Assembly: GCA_018648985.1 (NCBI GenBank)
Contig: JABGOT010000135.1
Location: forward strand, 1-17,866
Source: Candidatus Ruthturnera sp.
GTDB lineage: Bacteria > Pseudomonadota > Gammaproteobacteria > PS1 > Pseudothioglobaceae
Direction: 5' to 3'
Length of the DNA: 17,866 bases
Of the stretch, positions 1 through 6,907 are shown in pieces; the first letter of the stretch is position 1; each line of letters begins with the position of its first letter. A program made the translations under genes and the position numbers. The notes under the pieces are model-generated. The model worked only from the letters and a program-made list of their open reading frames with translations. It was not told where the DNA came from and made no database searches.

Positions 1-942
1 CCTGAGCATGCAGAACTGCATTTGTTGTTATCGATGACAACGCCGCTTAGTTGGTTAGAGCGAGTGCCATCTTATAAAGATCAGCAGCTTAAACTTAAAA
101 CTAAGGATTTAGGCACGTATGGATTTTTGGGTTACCCATTATTGCAAAGTGCTGATATCTTAATTTATAAAGCAGGGTTAGTACCTGTTGGCGAAGACCA
201 AGTCGCCCATGTAGAGTTGACACGAGAAGTGGCCAGACGTTTTAATTACACTTATGGCCGTGAAGCAGATTTTGAGGAAAAAGCCGAAGCCGCCATTACT
301 AAGATGGGCAAGAAACAAGCAAAATCTTACCGATCTCTGCGTAAAGCTTACCAAGAAACTGGTGATGGAGAAGCTTTGGTTAAGGCACAGGCACTGTTAA
401 AAGAGCAGCAAAATATTACCTTGGGTGACCGAGAAAGGCTTTCAGGCTATATCGAAGGTATGGGCAAGATTATCTTGCCAGAGCCAGAATCGCTCCTTAC
501 TAAAGCTTCAAAAATGCCAGGTTTAGATGGGCAAAAAATGAGCAAATCTTACGGCAATACCATTTCTCTACGTGATACTGCTGATGAGATTGAAACCAAG
601 GTTAAGCGCATGCCTACCGACCCTGCACGAGTTAAGCTAACTGACCCTGGCGACCCGAAAAAATGCCCAGTATGGCAACTGCACGAAGTCTATTCTGATG
701 AGCAAACGTGTGATTGGGTAGTGGATGGCTGTACTGCTGCAAAAATGGGCTGTGTTGAGTGTAAACAACCGGTGATCGATGCAATAAAAGATGAGCTAAT
801 GCCAATGCAAGAACGTATCGCCAAGTATCAAGCTGACCCCGATTTGATCAAACAAATTATCTATGAAGGCAGTGAAAAAGCGCGTCACGTAGCCAAAGAA
901 ACGATGGCCGAAGTGCGTGAATCTATGGGAATTATTTATTAA
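1..942 (+). CDS. trpS: Tryptophan-tRNA ligase, 5'-truncated by window edge
   Basis: Class I aminoacyl-tRNA synthetase that charges tRNA-Trp in the cytoplasm. The reading frame is open from base 1 (it begins PEHAELHLLLSM), so the start and the HIGH motif lie outside the window. The KMSKS signature is read directly at 535-549 (GQKMSKSYGN). Between the Rossmann half and KMSKS, roughly bases 250-480, there is a charged, helical insertion relative to the short E. coli-type enzyme. This is the long TrpRS form known from Pseudomonas and others. The C-terminal anticodon-binding part carries cysteines at window residues 222, 244, 251 and 254 (plus 237), spaced C-x21-C-x6-C-x2-C, close to the [4Fe-4S] motif described for Thermotoga maritima TrpRS. 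The stop is 2 bases before rluB, so the two are probably co-transcribed. The family call is secure; the cluster is inferred. Confidence 0.97.
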   Translation, partial: PEHAELHLLLSMTTPLSWLERVPSYKDQQLKLKTKDLGTYGFLGYPLLQSADILIYKAGLVPVGEDQVAHVELTREVARRFNYTYGREADFEEKAEAAITKMGKKQAKSYRSLRKAYQETGDGEALVKAQALLKEQQNITLGDRERLSGYIEGMGKIILPEPESLLTKASKMPGLDGQKMSKSYGNTISLRDTADEIETKVKRMPTDPARVKLTDPGDPKKCPVWQLHEVYSDEQTCDWVVDGCTAAKMGCVECKQPVIDAIKDELMPMQERIAKYQADPDLIKQIIYEGSEKARHVAKETMAEVRESMGIIY

Positions 943-944
943 TT

Positions 945-1673
945 ATGTCTGAAAGATTACAAAAACTCATTGCTACTGCTGGTTATGGTTCACGTCGTTG
1001 GGCGGAGCGCCTAATTGAGCAGGGCCGTATTGAAGTTAACAACAAGACCGCCAGTATTGGCGACAAATGTGAAATCAGCGACAAGGTAAAAATTGACGGC
1101 CGAAAGATTGACCTTCAGCGCTACGCTGAAGAAGAAACCAAAGTGTTGATCCTTAATAAACAAGCTGGCGTTATTTGTTCAAACAAAGACGAAGAAGGGC
1201 GCAAGAGTGTTTACGATTTATTGCCAAAAGAATCACGCTGGGTGATGGTTGGTCGATTGGATCTTAACACTTCAGGTTTGTTATTGTTTACCAATAATGG
1301 TGATTTGGCCAATAAGCTTATGCACCCAAGCTCTGAAATTGATCGTGAATATGCGGTTCGTGTACTTGGCCAAGTTGAAAATGAAGATATTAAACAACTA
1401 ACGACAGGTATTGAGCTTGAAGATGGATACGCCAAATTTGATCGTGTTACTGTGGGTGGTGGCGAAGGCGCTAACCGTTGGTATAAAGTGGTACTTAAAG
1501 AAGGTCGAAAACGTGAAGTTAGGCGCTTATGGGAAGCATTAGGATTTAAAGTTTCTCGTTTAATTCGTGTACGTTTTGGTGAGATCCGCCTACCAGAGAA
1601 GCTTAAAGCTAATCAGTATGATTACCTCAAACCTGGACAAGTTGGCTTGTTACTAAAAGCAGTTGGATTATAA
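945..1673 (+). CDS. rluB: 23S rRNA pseudouridine synthase, RluB type
   Basis: Predicted to convert a uridine of 23S rRNA (position 2605 in E. coli RluB) to pseudouridine during large-subunit assembly. The N-terminal 60 residues form an S4-like RNA-binding domain (ERLQKLIATAGYGSRRWAE). The catalytic domain contains the RsuA/RluB/E/F-family signature GRLDLNTSGLLL with the catalytic aspartate at residue 106, followed by a basic segment (KEGRKREVRRLWEALG) typical of the family. At 242 residues it is shorter than E. coli RluB (about 290), mainly because it lacks the long basic C-terminal tail. The ATG lies 2 bases after the trpS stop, so translation is probably coupled. RluB is favoured over RluE, RluF or RsuA by overall sequence resemblance. 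The subfamily assignment is somewhat less certain than the family. Confidence 0.9.
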   Translation: MSERLQKLIATAGYGSRRWAERLIEQGRIEVNNKTASIGDKCEISDKVKIDGRKIDLQRYAEEETKVLILNKQAGVICSNKDEEGRKSVYDLLPKESRWVMVGRLDLNTSGLLLFTNNGDLANKLMHPSSEIDREYAVRVLGQVENEDIKQLTTGIELEDGYAKFDRVTVGGGEGANRWYKVVLKEGRKREVRRLWEALGFKVSRLIRVRFGEIRLPEKLKANQYDYLKPGQVGLLLKAVGL

Positions 1674-1691
1674 ATATTAAAATCACATTAC

Positions 1692-1733
1692 TTAATATAG
1701 ATCAAGTACTTATATAGACATCATTGATACAAT
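1692..1733 (+). promoter_or_regulatory. Putative FNR-type box plus -10 element (class II spacing)
   Basis: Bases 1692-1705 read TTAAT-ATAG-ATCAA, matching 9 of the 10 defined positions of the FNR/ANR consensus TTGAT-N4-ATCAA. A -10-like TACAAT (5 of 6) lies at 1728-1733, which predicts a transcription start near 1740. The box centre (1698.5) would then be at -41.5, the classic class II activator position, and there is no good -35 hexamer, as is usual for such promoters. The box lies upstream of the tiny membrane-protein gene at 1767. A weak 7-bp inverted repeat (1674-1680 with 1692-1698) overlaps it. The match and spacing are seen directly; regulation by an FNR-family protein is inferred. Confidence 0.5.
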
Positions 1734-1766
1734 AACCTTGTTTTAATAACAACAAGGAGAAATAAA

Positions 1767-1886
1767 ATGTTAATGAGTGAACTAAATGCAGATCCGGTTT
1801 TTTATATGAGTCTATTGATGATTGGCTTAACAATTGGCACTTTTTTGTTTTTCTATTTCATGAAAAATTTTAAGACTAAGAATTAA
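1767..1886 (+). CDS. Tiny single-pass membrane protein, DUF3149-like (39 aa)
   Basis: A 39-residue ORF (begins MLMSELNADPVFYMSLLM) behind a strong Shine-Dalgarno, AAGGAG at 1754-1759, 7 bases before the ATG. That makes translation credible despite the small size. Residues 1-10 are polar to acidic, about 11-32 are a hydrophobic membrane span ending FFYFM, and the tail KNFKTKN is basic. By the positive-inside rule the C-terminus faces the cytoplasm. Size and layout recall the DUF3149 family of tiny bacterial membrane proteins with no known function; this is from memory and not searched. It resembles the downstream ORF at 1991 in its first twelve residues and its architecture, so the two are likely paralogues. 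A putative FNR-type promoter precedes it. Function is unknown. Confidence 0.7.
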   Translation: MLMSELNADPVFYMSLLMIGLTIGTFLFFYFMKNFKTKN

Positions 1887-1890
1887 GGTT

Positions 1891-1957
1891 TAAGTAACTT
1901 AAGTTGTCACACCTTACGCGCCACTGAGTACGCCTTAAATCAAGTGTTACTTAGTGG
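1891..1957 (+). other. Alternative stem-loops between the two tiny genes
   Basis: Bases 1921-1930 (CCACTGAGTA) can pair with 1948-1957 (TACTTAGTGG) as a 10-bp RNA stem with one G-U pair and a 17-base loop. The same 3' arm, 1946-1953, is also perfectly complementary to 1891-1898 (TAAGTAAC), so the two pairings exclude each other. No U-tract follows, so it does not look like an ordinary intrinsic terminator. A TATGAT hexamer directly follows at 1958-1963 and could be a -10 for the second tiny gene, with only a poor -35. It could be a processing or stabilising hairpin between the genes. Complementarity is seen; function is not known. Confidence 0.35.
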
Positions 1958-1990
1958 TATGATGGCATTAATTATTTAACTGGTACATAT

Positions 1991-2104
1991 ATGTTGATGA
2001 ACGATCTTAATAACGATGGCGTTTTTTGGGCGGGCGTTGCTTTTGTTGTTGTCTCTATTGTGGTCGGCATTCTAATAAAAGTGTATATTTCCAAACAACG
2101 ATAA
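1991..2104 (+). CDS. Second tiny single-pass membrane protein, paralogue of the first (37 aa)
   Basis: A 37-residue ORF beginning MLMNDLNNDGVFWAG, followed by a hydrophobic span (about residues 12-31, rich in V and I) and a basic end KVYISKQR. N-terminal comparison with the ORF at 1767 (MLMSELNADPVFYMS) gives identities at M1, L2, M3, L6, N7, D9, V11 and F12, with conservative S/N, E/D and Y/W swaps. The hydrophobic middle shares type rather than sequence. This pattern and the adjacent position support a tandem duplication. Unlike its partner it has no clear Shine-Dalgarno, so it may be weakly translated or coupled. The predicted topology is the same (C-terminus in). DUF3149-like is a guess. 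The conserved start between the copies is the main argument that it is real. Confidence 0.6.
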   Translation: MLMNDLNNDGVFWAGVAFVVVSIVVGILIKVYISKQR

Positions 2105-2117
2105 AGCTTTTATCGTT
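2097..2117 (+). other. Short AT-rich hairpin at the end of the second tiny gene
   Basis: A perfect 9-bp inverted repeat (AACGATAAA / TTTATCGTT) with a 3-base loop, overlapping the stop codon of the tiny gene at 1991-2104. It is AT-rich and not followed by a T-run, so it is at best a weak terminator or a 3'-end stabiliser. It separates the tiny genes from the ileS promoter candidate. Confidence 0.3.
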
Positions 2118-2146
2118 ATCAAAAACCTTATTCCATAAAGTATAAT
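2116..2146 (+). promoter_or_regulatory. Candidate sigma-70 promoter for ileS
   Basis: A consensus -10 TATAAT lies at 2141-2146. A partial -35 (TTATCA, 4 of 6) lies at 2116-2121 with a longer than ideal 19-base spacer. The predicted start near 2153 leaves a leader of only about 23 bases before the ileS ATG, too short for a T-box or other leader control. The -10 is convincing; the -35 is weak. Confidence 0.45.
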
Positions 2147-2175
2147 TGCGCTTTTAGTATCATTTTTAAGCGTTA

Positions 2176-4947
2176 ATGTCTGATTACAAATCTAGCCTAA
2201 ATTTGCCCGCTACAAAGTTTGCCATGAAGGCAAATTTGGCAAATCGTGAGCCCAATTTTCTTAAAAAATGGCAAGATGACGATCTTTATGCGCGTATTCG
2301 TGAGCATAATCAAGGCAAGCCAAAATTCACCTTACATGACGGCCCTCCGTATGCCAATGGCGATATCCATATTGGTCATGCGGTTAATAAAGTACTTAAA
2401 GACATTATCATTAAGTCAAAATCTTTATCGGGTTTTGATGCGCCGTACGTACCAGGTTGGGATTGCCACGGCCTACCGATTGAACTTAATGTTGAGAAGA
2501 AAAAAGGTAAAGTTGGGCATAAGATTAACGCTAATGATTTCAGAGCCGAGTGTCGTAAATATGCCGATGGCCAAGTCGCTAAGCAAAAGCAAGACTTTCA
2601 ACGCCTGGGTATTTTAGGTGATTGGGATAATCCTTATCTGACTAAAGATTTTAAATATGAAGCAGATATCGTTCGTGCTTTGGGTGAAATTGTTGAAAAC
2701 GGCCATGTATCCAAAGGCTTTAAGCCAGTTCACTGGTGTACAGATTGCGGTTCGGCATTAGCAGAGGCTGAAGTTGAATACCAAGACAAACGCTCAGATG
2801 CCATTGATGTGAAATTCAAATTGATTGATGATTCAATGTTTGGTGTTGATAAGCCAGTATCACTGGTTATCTGGACCACCACACCTTGGACACTGCCTGC
2901 AAACGAAGCGGTAGCACTACACCCAAATTTAGACTACGTATTGGTTGATGTTGGCGATGAATACTATTTGCTAGCGCAAGCATTAGCAGAAAACGCAATC
3001 TCACGTTATGGCATTGAAAACACAACTATTGGTGAGCAAGTTTTCTCGGGTAGTGAAATTGAAGGTTTGCAAGCACAGCATCCATTTTATGACAAACAAG
3101 TGCCGGTAATTTTGGGCGATCATGTCACCACTGAAGCTGGTACGGGTGCAGTGCATACTGCGCCTGCCCATGGTCAAGAAGACTATGCAGTAGGGCTAAA
3201 ATATGACCTACCAGTAGATTGCCCGGTAGACGGGCGTGGTGTATTTTTTGAAGATACTGAGCTTTTAGGCGGGCAGTTTATTTTTAAAGCCAATGCCAGT
3301 GTGATTGAGATTCTTGAAAACAGCAAAACTTTAGTAAAGCATGAGCCATTAGAGCATTCTTACCCGCACTGCTGGCGTCATAAAACACCGGTAATTTTTA
3401 GAGCAACACCGCAGTGGTTCGTTTCAATGCAACAAAATGGTTTGCGAGACAATGTTAACGCCGAAATTCCAAAAGTAGAGTGGATTCCAGATTGGGGTCA
3501 AAAACGTATTGAACTCATGGTGGGTAATCGCCCTGATTGGTGTATTTCTCGTCAGCGTTTTTGGGGCGTACCAATTACATTATTTGTGCACAAACAAACA
3601 GGCGAGCTACACCCAAATACTAAAGAGCTATTTACTACTATTTCAGACAAAATTGAAAAAGGTGGTATTGAGGCTTGGTTTGAATCAGAGATTACAGATT
3701 TCTTAGGAAATGACGCTGATGATTACGATAAAACCACCGATACACTTGATGTGTGGTTTGATTCAGGTGTGAGTCATTATGCAGTGCTTAAGGCTAGAGC
3801 GGGCTTGTCTGATGTGGCTGATTTATATTTAGAGGGCTCTGATCAGCATCGTGGTTGGTTCCAGTCTTCACTGATTTCTTCTTGCGCTATTAATGGCAAA
3901 GCACCTTACAAACAAGTATTGACCCACGGCTTTACCGTTGATAAAGACGGTAAGAAAATGAGTAAGTCGGTGGGTAATGTAATGTCGCCACAAAAAGTGG
4001 TGAATAACCTTGGTGCAGATATCTTACGCCTTTGGATTGCCAGTACAGATTACACGGGCGAGATGACAGTTTCAGATGAAATTTTAAAACGTTCAGCTGA
4101 TTCATATCGTCGTATTCGTAATACTGTGCGTTTTATGTTGGCAAATATGCAGGGCTTTGAGGTTTCTCAGCATTTGGTTAACCATGAAGACATGCTTGAT
4201 TTGGATAAATGGATTGTGTCAAAAACGGCTGATTTGCAAACTCAGATTTTGCAAGGCTATGATGAATATAATTTCCACCATGTTATGCAATTAATTTTGA
4301 ATTTTTGCACCAATGACCTGGGTGGCTTTTATTTGGATATTATTAAAGATCGTCAATATACCACGGGAGAAGATTCACTTGCAAGACGCAGCGCTCAAAG
4401 CGCTCTACATCACTTAACTCAAGCAATGGTACGTTGGTTATCGCCTGTGTTGCCATTTACTGCAGAGGAGATTTGGCAGACGATTGAAATCGATACTGAG
4501 CAGAGTATTTTCTTGCAAGAATGGTACCAAGGTTTAAGTTCAGGCTATAAAAATGATTCGATTGAAACTGCGCGTCTAATTAATCCAGCGATTCGTAAGC
4601 AAATGGAAGGTATGCGTGCCGACAAAGTTATTGGGTCTTCACTTGATGCCGAAGTTGATGTTTATTGTGAAGATGAGATTTACCAATCACTTGCTAAGTT
4701 GGGCGATGAGTTGCGTTTTGTTTTTATCACCTCTTATGCTAGAATTCACCCTATTGGTGAGCAAGTATCTGACTGCGTTGAAGCGGGAGCGGGCGTGATG
4801 ATTAAGGTGTCAAAATCTGAACATGAAAAATGTGTGCGTTGTTGGCACCACAGGCAAGATGTTGGCACACAAAATAAGCACCCTGAACTGTGTAGCCGAT
4901 GTGTCGAAAATATTGATGGTGATGGTGAAAAAAGGTCTTACGCGTGA
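2176..4947 (+). CDS. ileS: Isoleucine-tRNA ligase
   Basis: Class I synthetase that charges tRNA-Ile, with an editing domain that removes misactivated valine; cytoplasmic. It is 923 residues long, against 938 in E. coli. The HIGH motif is at residues 65-68 (NGDIHIGHAVNKVLKD context). The inserted CP1 editing domain includes WTTTPWTLPANEA and GTGAVHTAPAHGQEDY. The KMSKS loop is at residues 594-598. The C-terminus has the zinc-ribbon cysteines C886, C889, C906 and C909 expected of the bacterial type 1 enzyme. The start MSDYKSSLNLPAT matches the family N-terminus, although its Shine-Dalgarno is weak. Its stop overlaps the aroB start (GTGA). The lspA gene that follows ileS in many gammaproteobacteria is absent here. 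It probably heads the ileS-to-selO transcription unit. Confidence 0.99.
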   Translation: MSDYKSSLNLPATKFAMKANLANREPNFLKKWQDDDLYARIREHNQGKPKFTLHDGPPYANGDIHIGHAVNKVLKDIIIKSKSLSGFDAPYVPGWDCHGLPIELNVEKKKGKVGHKINANDFRAECRKYADGQVAKQKQDFQRLGILGDWDNPYLTKDFKYEADIVRALGEIVENGHVSKGFKPVHWCTDCGSALAEAEVEYQDKRSDAIDVKFKLIDDSMFGVDKPVSLVIWTTTPWTLPANEAVALHPNLDYVLVDVGDEYYLLAQALAENAISRYGIENTTIGEQVFSGSEIEGLQAQHPFYDKQVPVILGDHVTTEAGTGAVHTAPAHGQEDYAVGLKYDLPVDCPVDGRGVFFEDTELLGGQFIFKANASVIEILENSKTLVKHEPLEHSYPHCWRHKTPVIFRATPQWFVSMQQNGLRDNVNAEIPKVEWIPDWGQKRIELMVGNRPDWCISRQRFWGVPITLFVHKQTGELHPNTKELFTTISDKIEKGGIEAWFESEITDFLGNDADDYDKTTDTLDVWFDSGVSHYAVLKARAGLSDVADLYLEGSDQHRGWFQSSLISSCAINGKAPYKQVLTHGFTVDKDGKKMSKSVGNVMSPQKVVNNLGADILRLWIASTDYTGEMTVSDEILKRSADSYRRIRNTVRFMLANMQGFEVSQHLVNHEDMLDLDKWIVSKTADLQTQILQGYDEYNFHHVMQLILNFCTNDLGGFYLDIIKDRQYTTGEDSLARRSAQSALHHLTQAMVRWLSPVLPFTAEEIWQTIEIDTEQSIFLQEWYQGLSSGYKNDSIETARLINPAIRKQMEGMRADKVIGSSLDAEVDVYCEDEIYQSLAKLGDELRFVFITSYARIHPIGEQVSDCVEAGAGVMIKVSKSEHEKCVRCWHHRQDVGTQNKHPELCSRCVENIDGDGEKRSYA

Positions 4948-6023
4948 GAACACTTAAGCTTAATTTGTCTGAAAAATCTTATCCGATTTATATCGGTCAA
5001 GGATTGCTTTCTCAAGGTGAGTTATTAACAAAACACATTAGTGGTAAACAAGTAATGATTGTCACCAATACAACGGTTGCACCACTTTACTTAGAAAAAG
5101 TTAAATCCTTATTAGGTGATTATCAAGTTTCAGAAGTTGTTTTGCCTGATGGCGAAGAGCATAAGACTCTGGACACGGTTAATCTAATTTTTAGTGCTTT
5201 ATTAGAAGCGCGTTTTGATCGATCTTGTACGCTCATCGCATTAGGTGGCGGTGTGGTTGGTGACATGACTGGCTTTGCAGCGGCAAGTTATCAGCGTGGG
5301 GTTAGTTTTATTCAAATTCCAACCACGTTATTGTCGCAAGTTGATTCAAGTGTGGGTGGCAAGACAGGCGTTAACCACGTGTTAGGTAAGAATATGATTG
5401 GCGCTTTTTATCAGCCAAAATGTGTAGTGATTGATGTAGACACATTAGATACTTTGGAAGACCGTGAGTATTCAGCTGGCATGGCTGAAATCATTAAATA
5501 TGGCTTGTTGGGTAATATTGATTTCTTGCATTATCTACAAAATAACATTGATGGATTAATGTCCAGAGACAAGTCAATGATAATTGAGTCGGTATATCGC
5601 TCTTGTGAAGACAAGGCTGATATTGTTGCACAAGATGAGCTAGAAGCTGGAAAACGCGCACTGCTTAACTTGGGCCATACCTTTGGTCATGCGATTGAAA
5701 ACACACTCGGGTATGGTAATTATCTGCATGGTGAAGCGATTTCTGTCGGCATGTTGATGGCGGCAAAACTCTCACAACTTGAAGATCAACTTTCAGCTAA
5801 TGAAGTTGGCGAAATCCAACATTTATTAGAAAAATCTAATTTACCAATCTCTATTAGCGGTAAAATTACTGCTTCTGATTTCATGGCAGCAATGTCAGTT
5901 GATAAGAAAGTAATTGATGGAAATATTCGCTTGATTTTGTTAAAAAAATTGGGTGACGCATTCATTTGTGATGACTATCAAAGTCAACTTTTAGATCAAG
6001 TAATCAATGAATTTTGCCAATAG
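4944..6023 (+). CDS. aroB: 3-dehydroquinate synthase
   Basis: Second step of the shikimate pathway: converts DAHP (3-deoxy-D-arabino-heptulosonate 7-phosphate) to 3-dehydroquinate using NAD and a divalent metal. It is 359 residues, the normal length. The N-terminal nucleotide-binding part includes DGEEHK (69-74) and GGGVVGDMTGFAAA (101-114), then PTTLLSQVDSSVGGKTGVNH. The metal ligands are E182 (AEIIKYG), H245 (NLGHTFGHAIE) and H262 (HGEAISVGM), all intact. The start is GTG at 4944, overlapping the ileS stop by 4 bases (GTGA), a classic coupled junction. Many gammaproteobacteria pair aroB with aroK; here it sits between ileS and an unknown gene. This is an unusual neighbourhood for an ordinary enzyme. 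Confidence 0.98.
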   Translation: MRTLKLNLSEKSYPIYIGQGLLSQGELLTKHISGKQVMIVTNTTVAPLYLEKVKSLLGDYQVSEVVLPDGEEHKTLDTVNLIFSALLEARFDRSCTLIALGGGVVGDMTGFAAASYQRGVSFIQIPTTLLSQVDSSVGGKTGVNHVLGKNMIGAFYQPKCVVIDVDTLDTLEDREYSAGMAEIIKYGLLGNIDFLHYLQNNIDGLMSRDKSMIIESVYRSCEDKADIVAQDELEAGKRALLNLGHTFGHAIENTLGYGNYLHGEAISVGMLMAAKLSQLEDQLSANEVGEIQHLLEKSNLPISISGKITASDFMAAMSVDKKVIDGNIRLILLKKLGDAFICDDYQSQLLDQVINEFCQ

Positions 6024-6029
6024 GATAAT

Positions 6030-6617
6030 ATGACAGATACCAAGAAAGACTCAAAAAAAATTGAAGACGATGAAGTAATGATCTCTTCAAGTATTAGTGA
6101 TTTAGAAAAAATGCTTGAAGAGGTTGAAAAAAACACCAATTCTAAATTTGAGCGTTTTTTCCTGCCGGCCTTAGCGGTATTTAGTGCGATTATTATCGGC
6201 ATGTTTACGATTATTTACTCTATTACTAGTGACATGACCCGCTTAGCAAATTCAATGGATCCTAATATGGGTGGCAACATGACTTCAATGGTTGGTAGCG
6301 TCGAAAAGATGTCTAATAGTGTGGCCAAGATGACTAATTCGGTTGCCTATATGCAAAAGAATTTTGATCAAGTGAATGATAATATGACTATTATTGCCGC
6401 TAAATTAGACAATCTAGATTCAATTTCTACTGATTTAACTCGCGTTAGTGCCAAGATGGATGCACTAGAGCCGATGTTAATCAACATGGAAGAAATGAAC
6501 AAAAACATGACAACCATGCAAGATTCAATGACATGGATGCAACGTGATTTATCTATTTTACGTGCTTCATTCTCTAAGCCGATGAGTGTCATTAACAAAA
6601 TGCCATTCCCGTTCTAA
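6030..6617 (+). CDS. Membrane-anchored methionine-rich coiled-coil protein of unknown function
   Basis: I do not recognise a named family. The 195 residues have three parts. The N-terminus (1-42) is charged and mostly acidic, with a short helical stretch (ISDLEKMLEEVEK). Residues about 43-66 form one membrane span (FFLPALAVFSAIIIGMFTII) preceded by basic KFER, so the N-terminus is probably cytoplasmic. The rest would then be periplasmic: a long helical region rich in M, N, S and T, ending MPFPF. It has 23 methionines (12%). Met recurs at exact 7-residue steps (80, 87, 94, 101, 108), and later alternates by 4 and 3 (149, 153, 156, 160, 163, 167, 170), as in both core positions of a coiled coil. 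It lies 6 bases after aroB behind an AGGA, and gatC starts 1 base after its stop, so it is co-transcribed with housekeeping genes. It could be a scaffold, a tether or a redox- or metal-responsive stalk; all of these are guesses. Confidence 0.85.
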   Translation: MTDTKKDSKKIEDDEVMISSSISDLEKMLEEVEKNTNSKFERFFLPALAVFSAIIIGMFTIIYSITSDMTRLANSMDPNMGGNMTSMVGSVEKMSNSVAKMTNSVAYMQKNFDQVNDNMTIIAAKLDNLDSISTDLTRVSAKMDALEPMLINMEEMNKNMTTMQDSMTWMQRDLSILRASFSKPMSVINKMPFPF

Positions 6618-6618
6618 T

Positions 6619-6906
6619 ATGTCTTTAAGTGAGGAGCAAGTTGGTCAAATTGCTTATCTAGCGCGCTTATCTTTAAGTAGTGATGAGCTTCAAAGCAACA
6701 CCAAAGATTTAAATTCTATCCTTAGTTTGGCTGAGCAGCTAGCGCAGATTGATACTGACAATATTACACCAATGGCACATCCGCTACATATGACTCAGCG
6801 TCTGCGTGAGGATAAAGTCACTGAAGAGGATCAGTCAGAATCCTTTCAAGAAATTGCGCCACAGACAGGTAAAAGACACTATTTAGTGCCAACGGTGATT
6901 GAGTAG
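6619..6906 (+). CDS. gatC: Aspartyl/glutamyl-tRNA amidotransferase subunit C
   Basis: Small subunit that wraps around and stabilises the GatA-GatB interface in the GatCAB complex, which amidates Glu-tRNA-Gln and/or Asp-tRNA-Asn. It is 95 residues, normal for the family. The N-terminus MSLSEEQVGQIAYLARLSLS is the usual GatC start, so I chose ATG 6619 over an in-frame start at 6586 that would run into the preceding gene. The C-terminal part has the typical REDKVTEEDQSESFQEIAP pattern. There is no obvious Shine-Dalgarno; with the previous stop at 6615-6617, translation is probably coupled. It is the first gene of gatC-gatA-gatB. Confidence 0.96.
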   Translation: MSLSEEQVGQIAYLARLSLSSDELQSNTKDLNSILSLAEQLAQIDTDNITPMAHPLHMTQRLREDKVTEEDQSESFQEIAPQTGKRHYLVPTVIE

Positions 6907-6907
6907 T

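Noticed and set aside
1674..1698. 7-bp inverted repeat after rluB as a terminator
   Set aside because: All-AT stem with an 11-base loop and no following T-run; the second arm is part of the FNR-like box. Too weak to call as a terminator.
6586..6618. Upstream in-frame start for gatC
   Set aside because: It would overlap the preceding gene and add residues not found in the family; ATG 6619 gives the standard GatC N-terminus.
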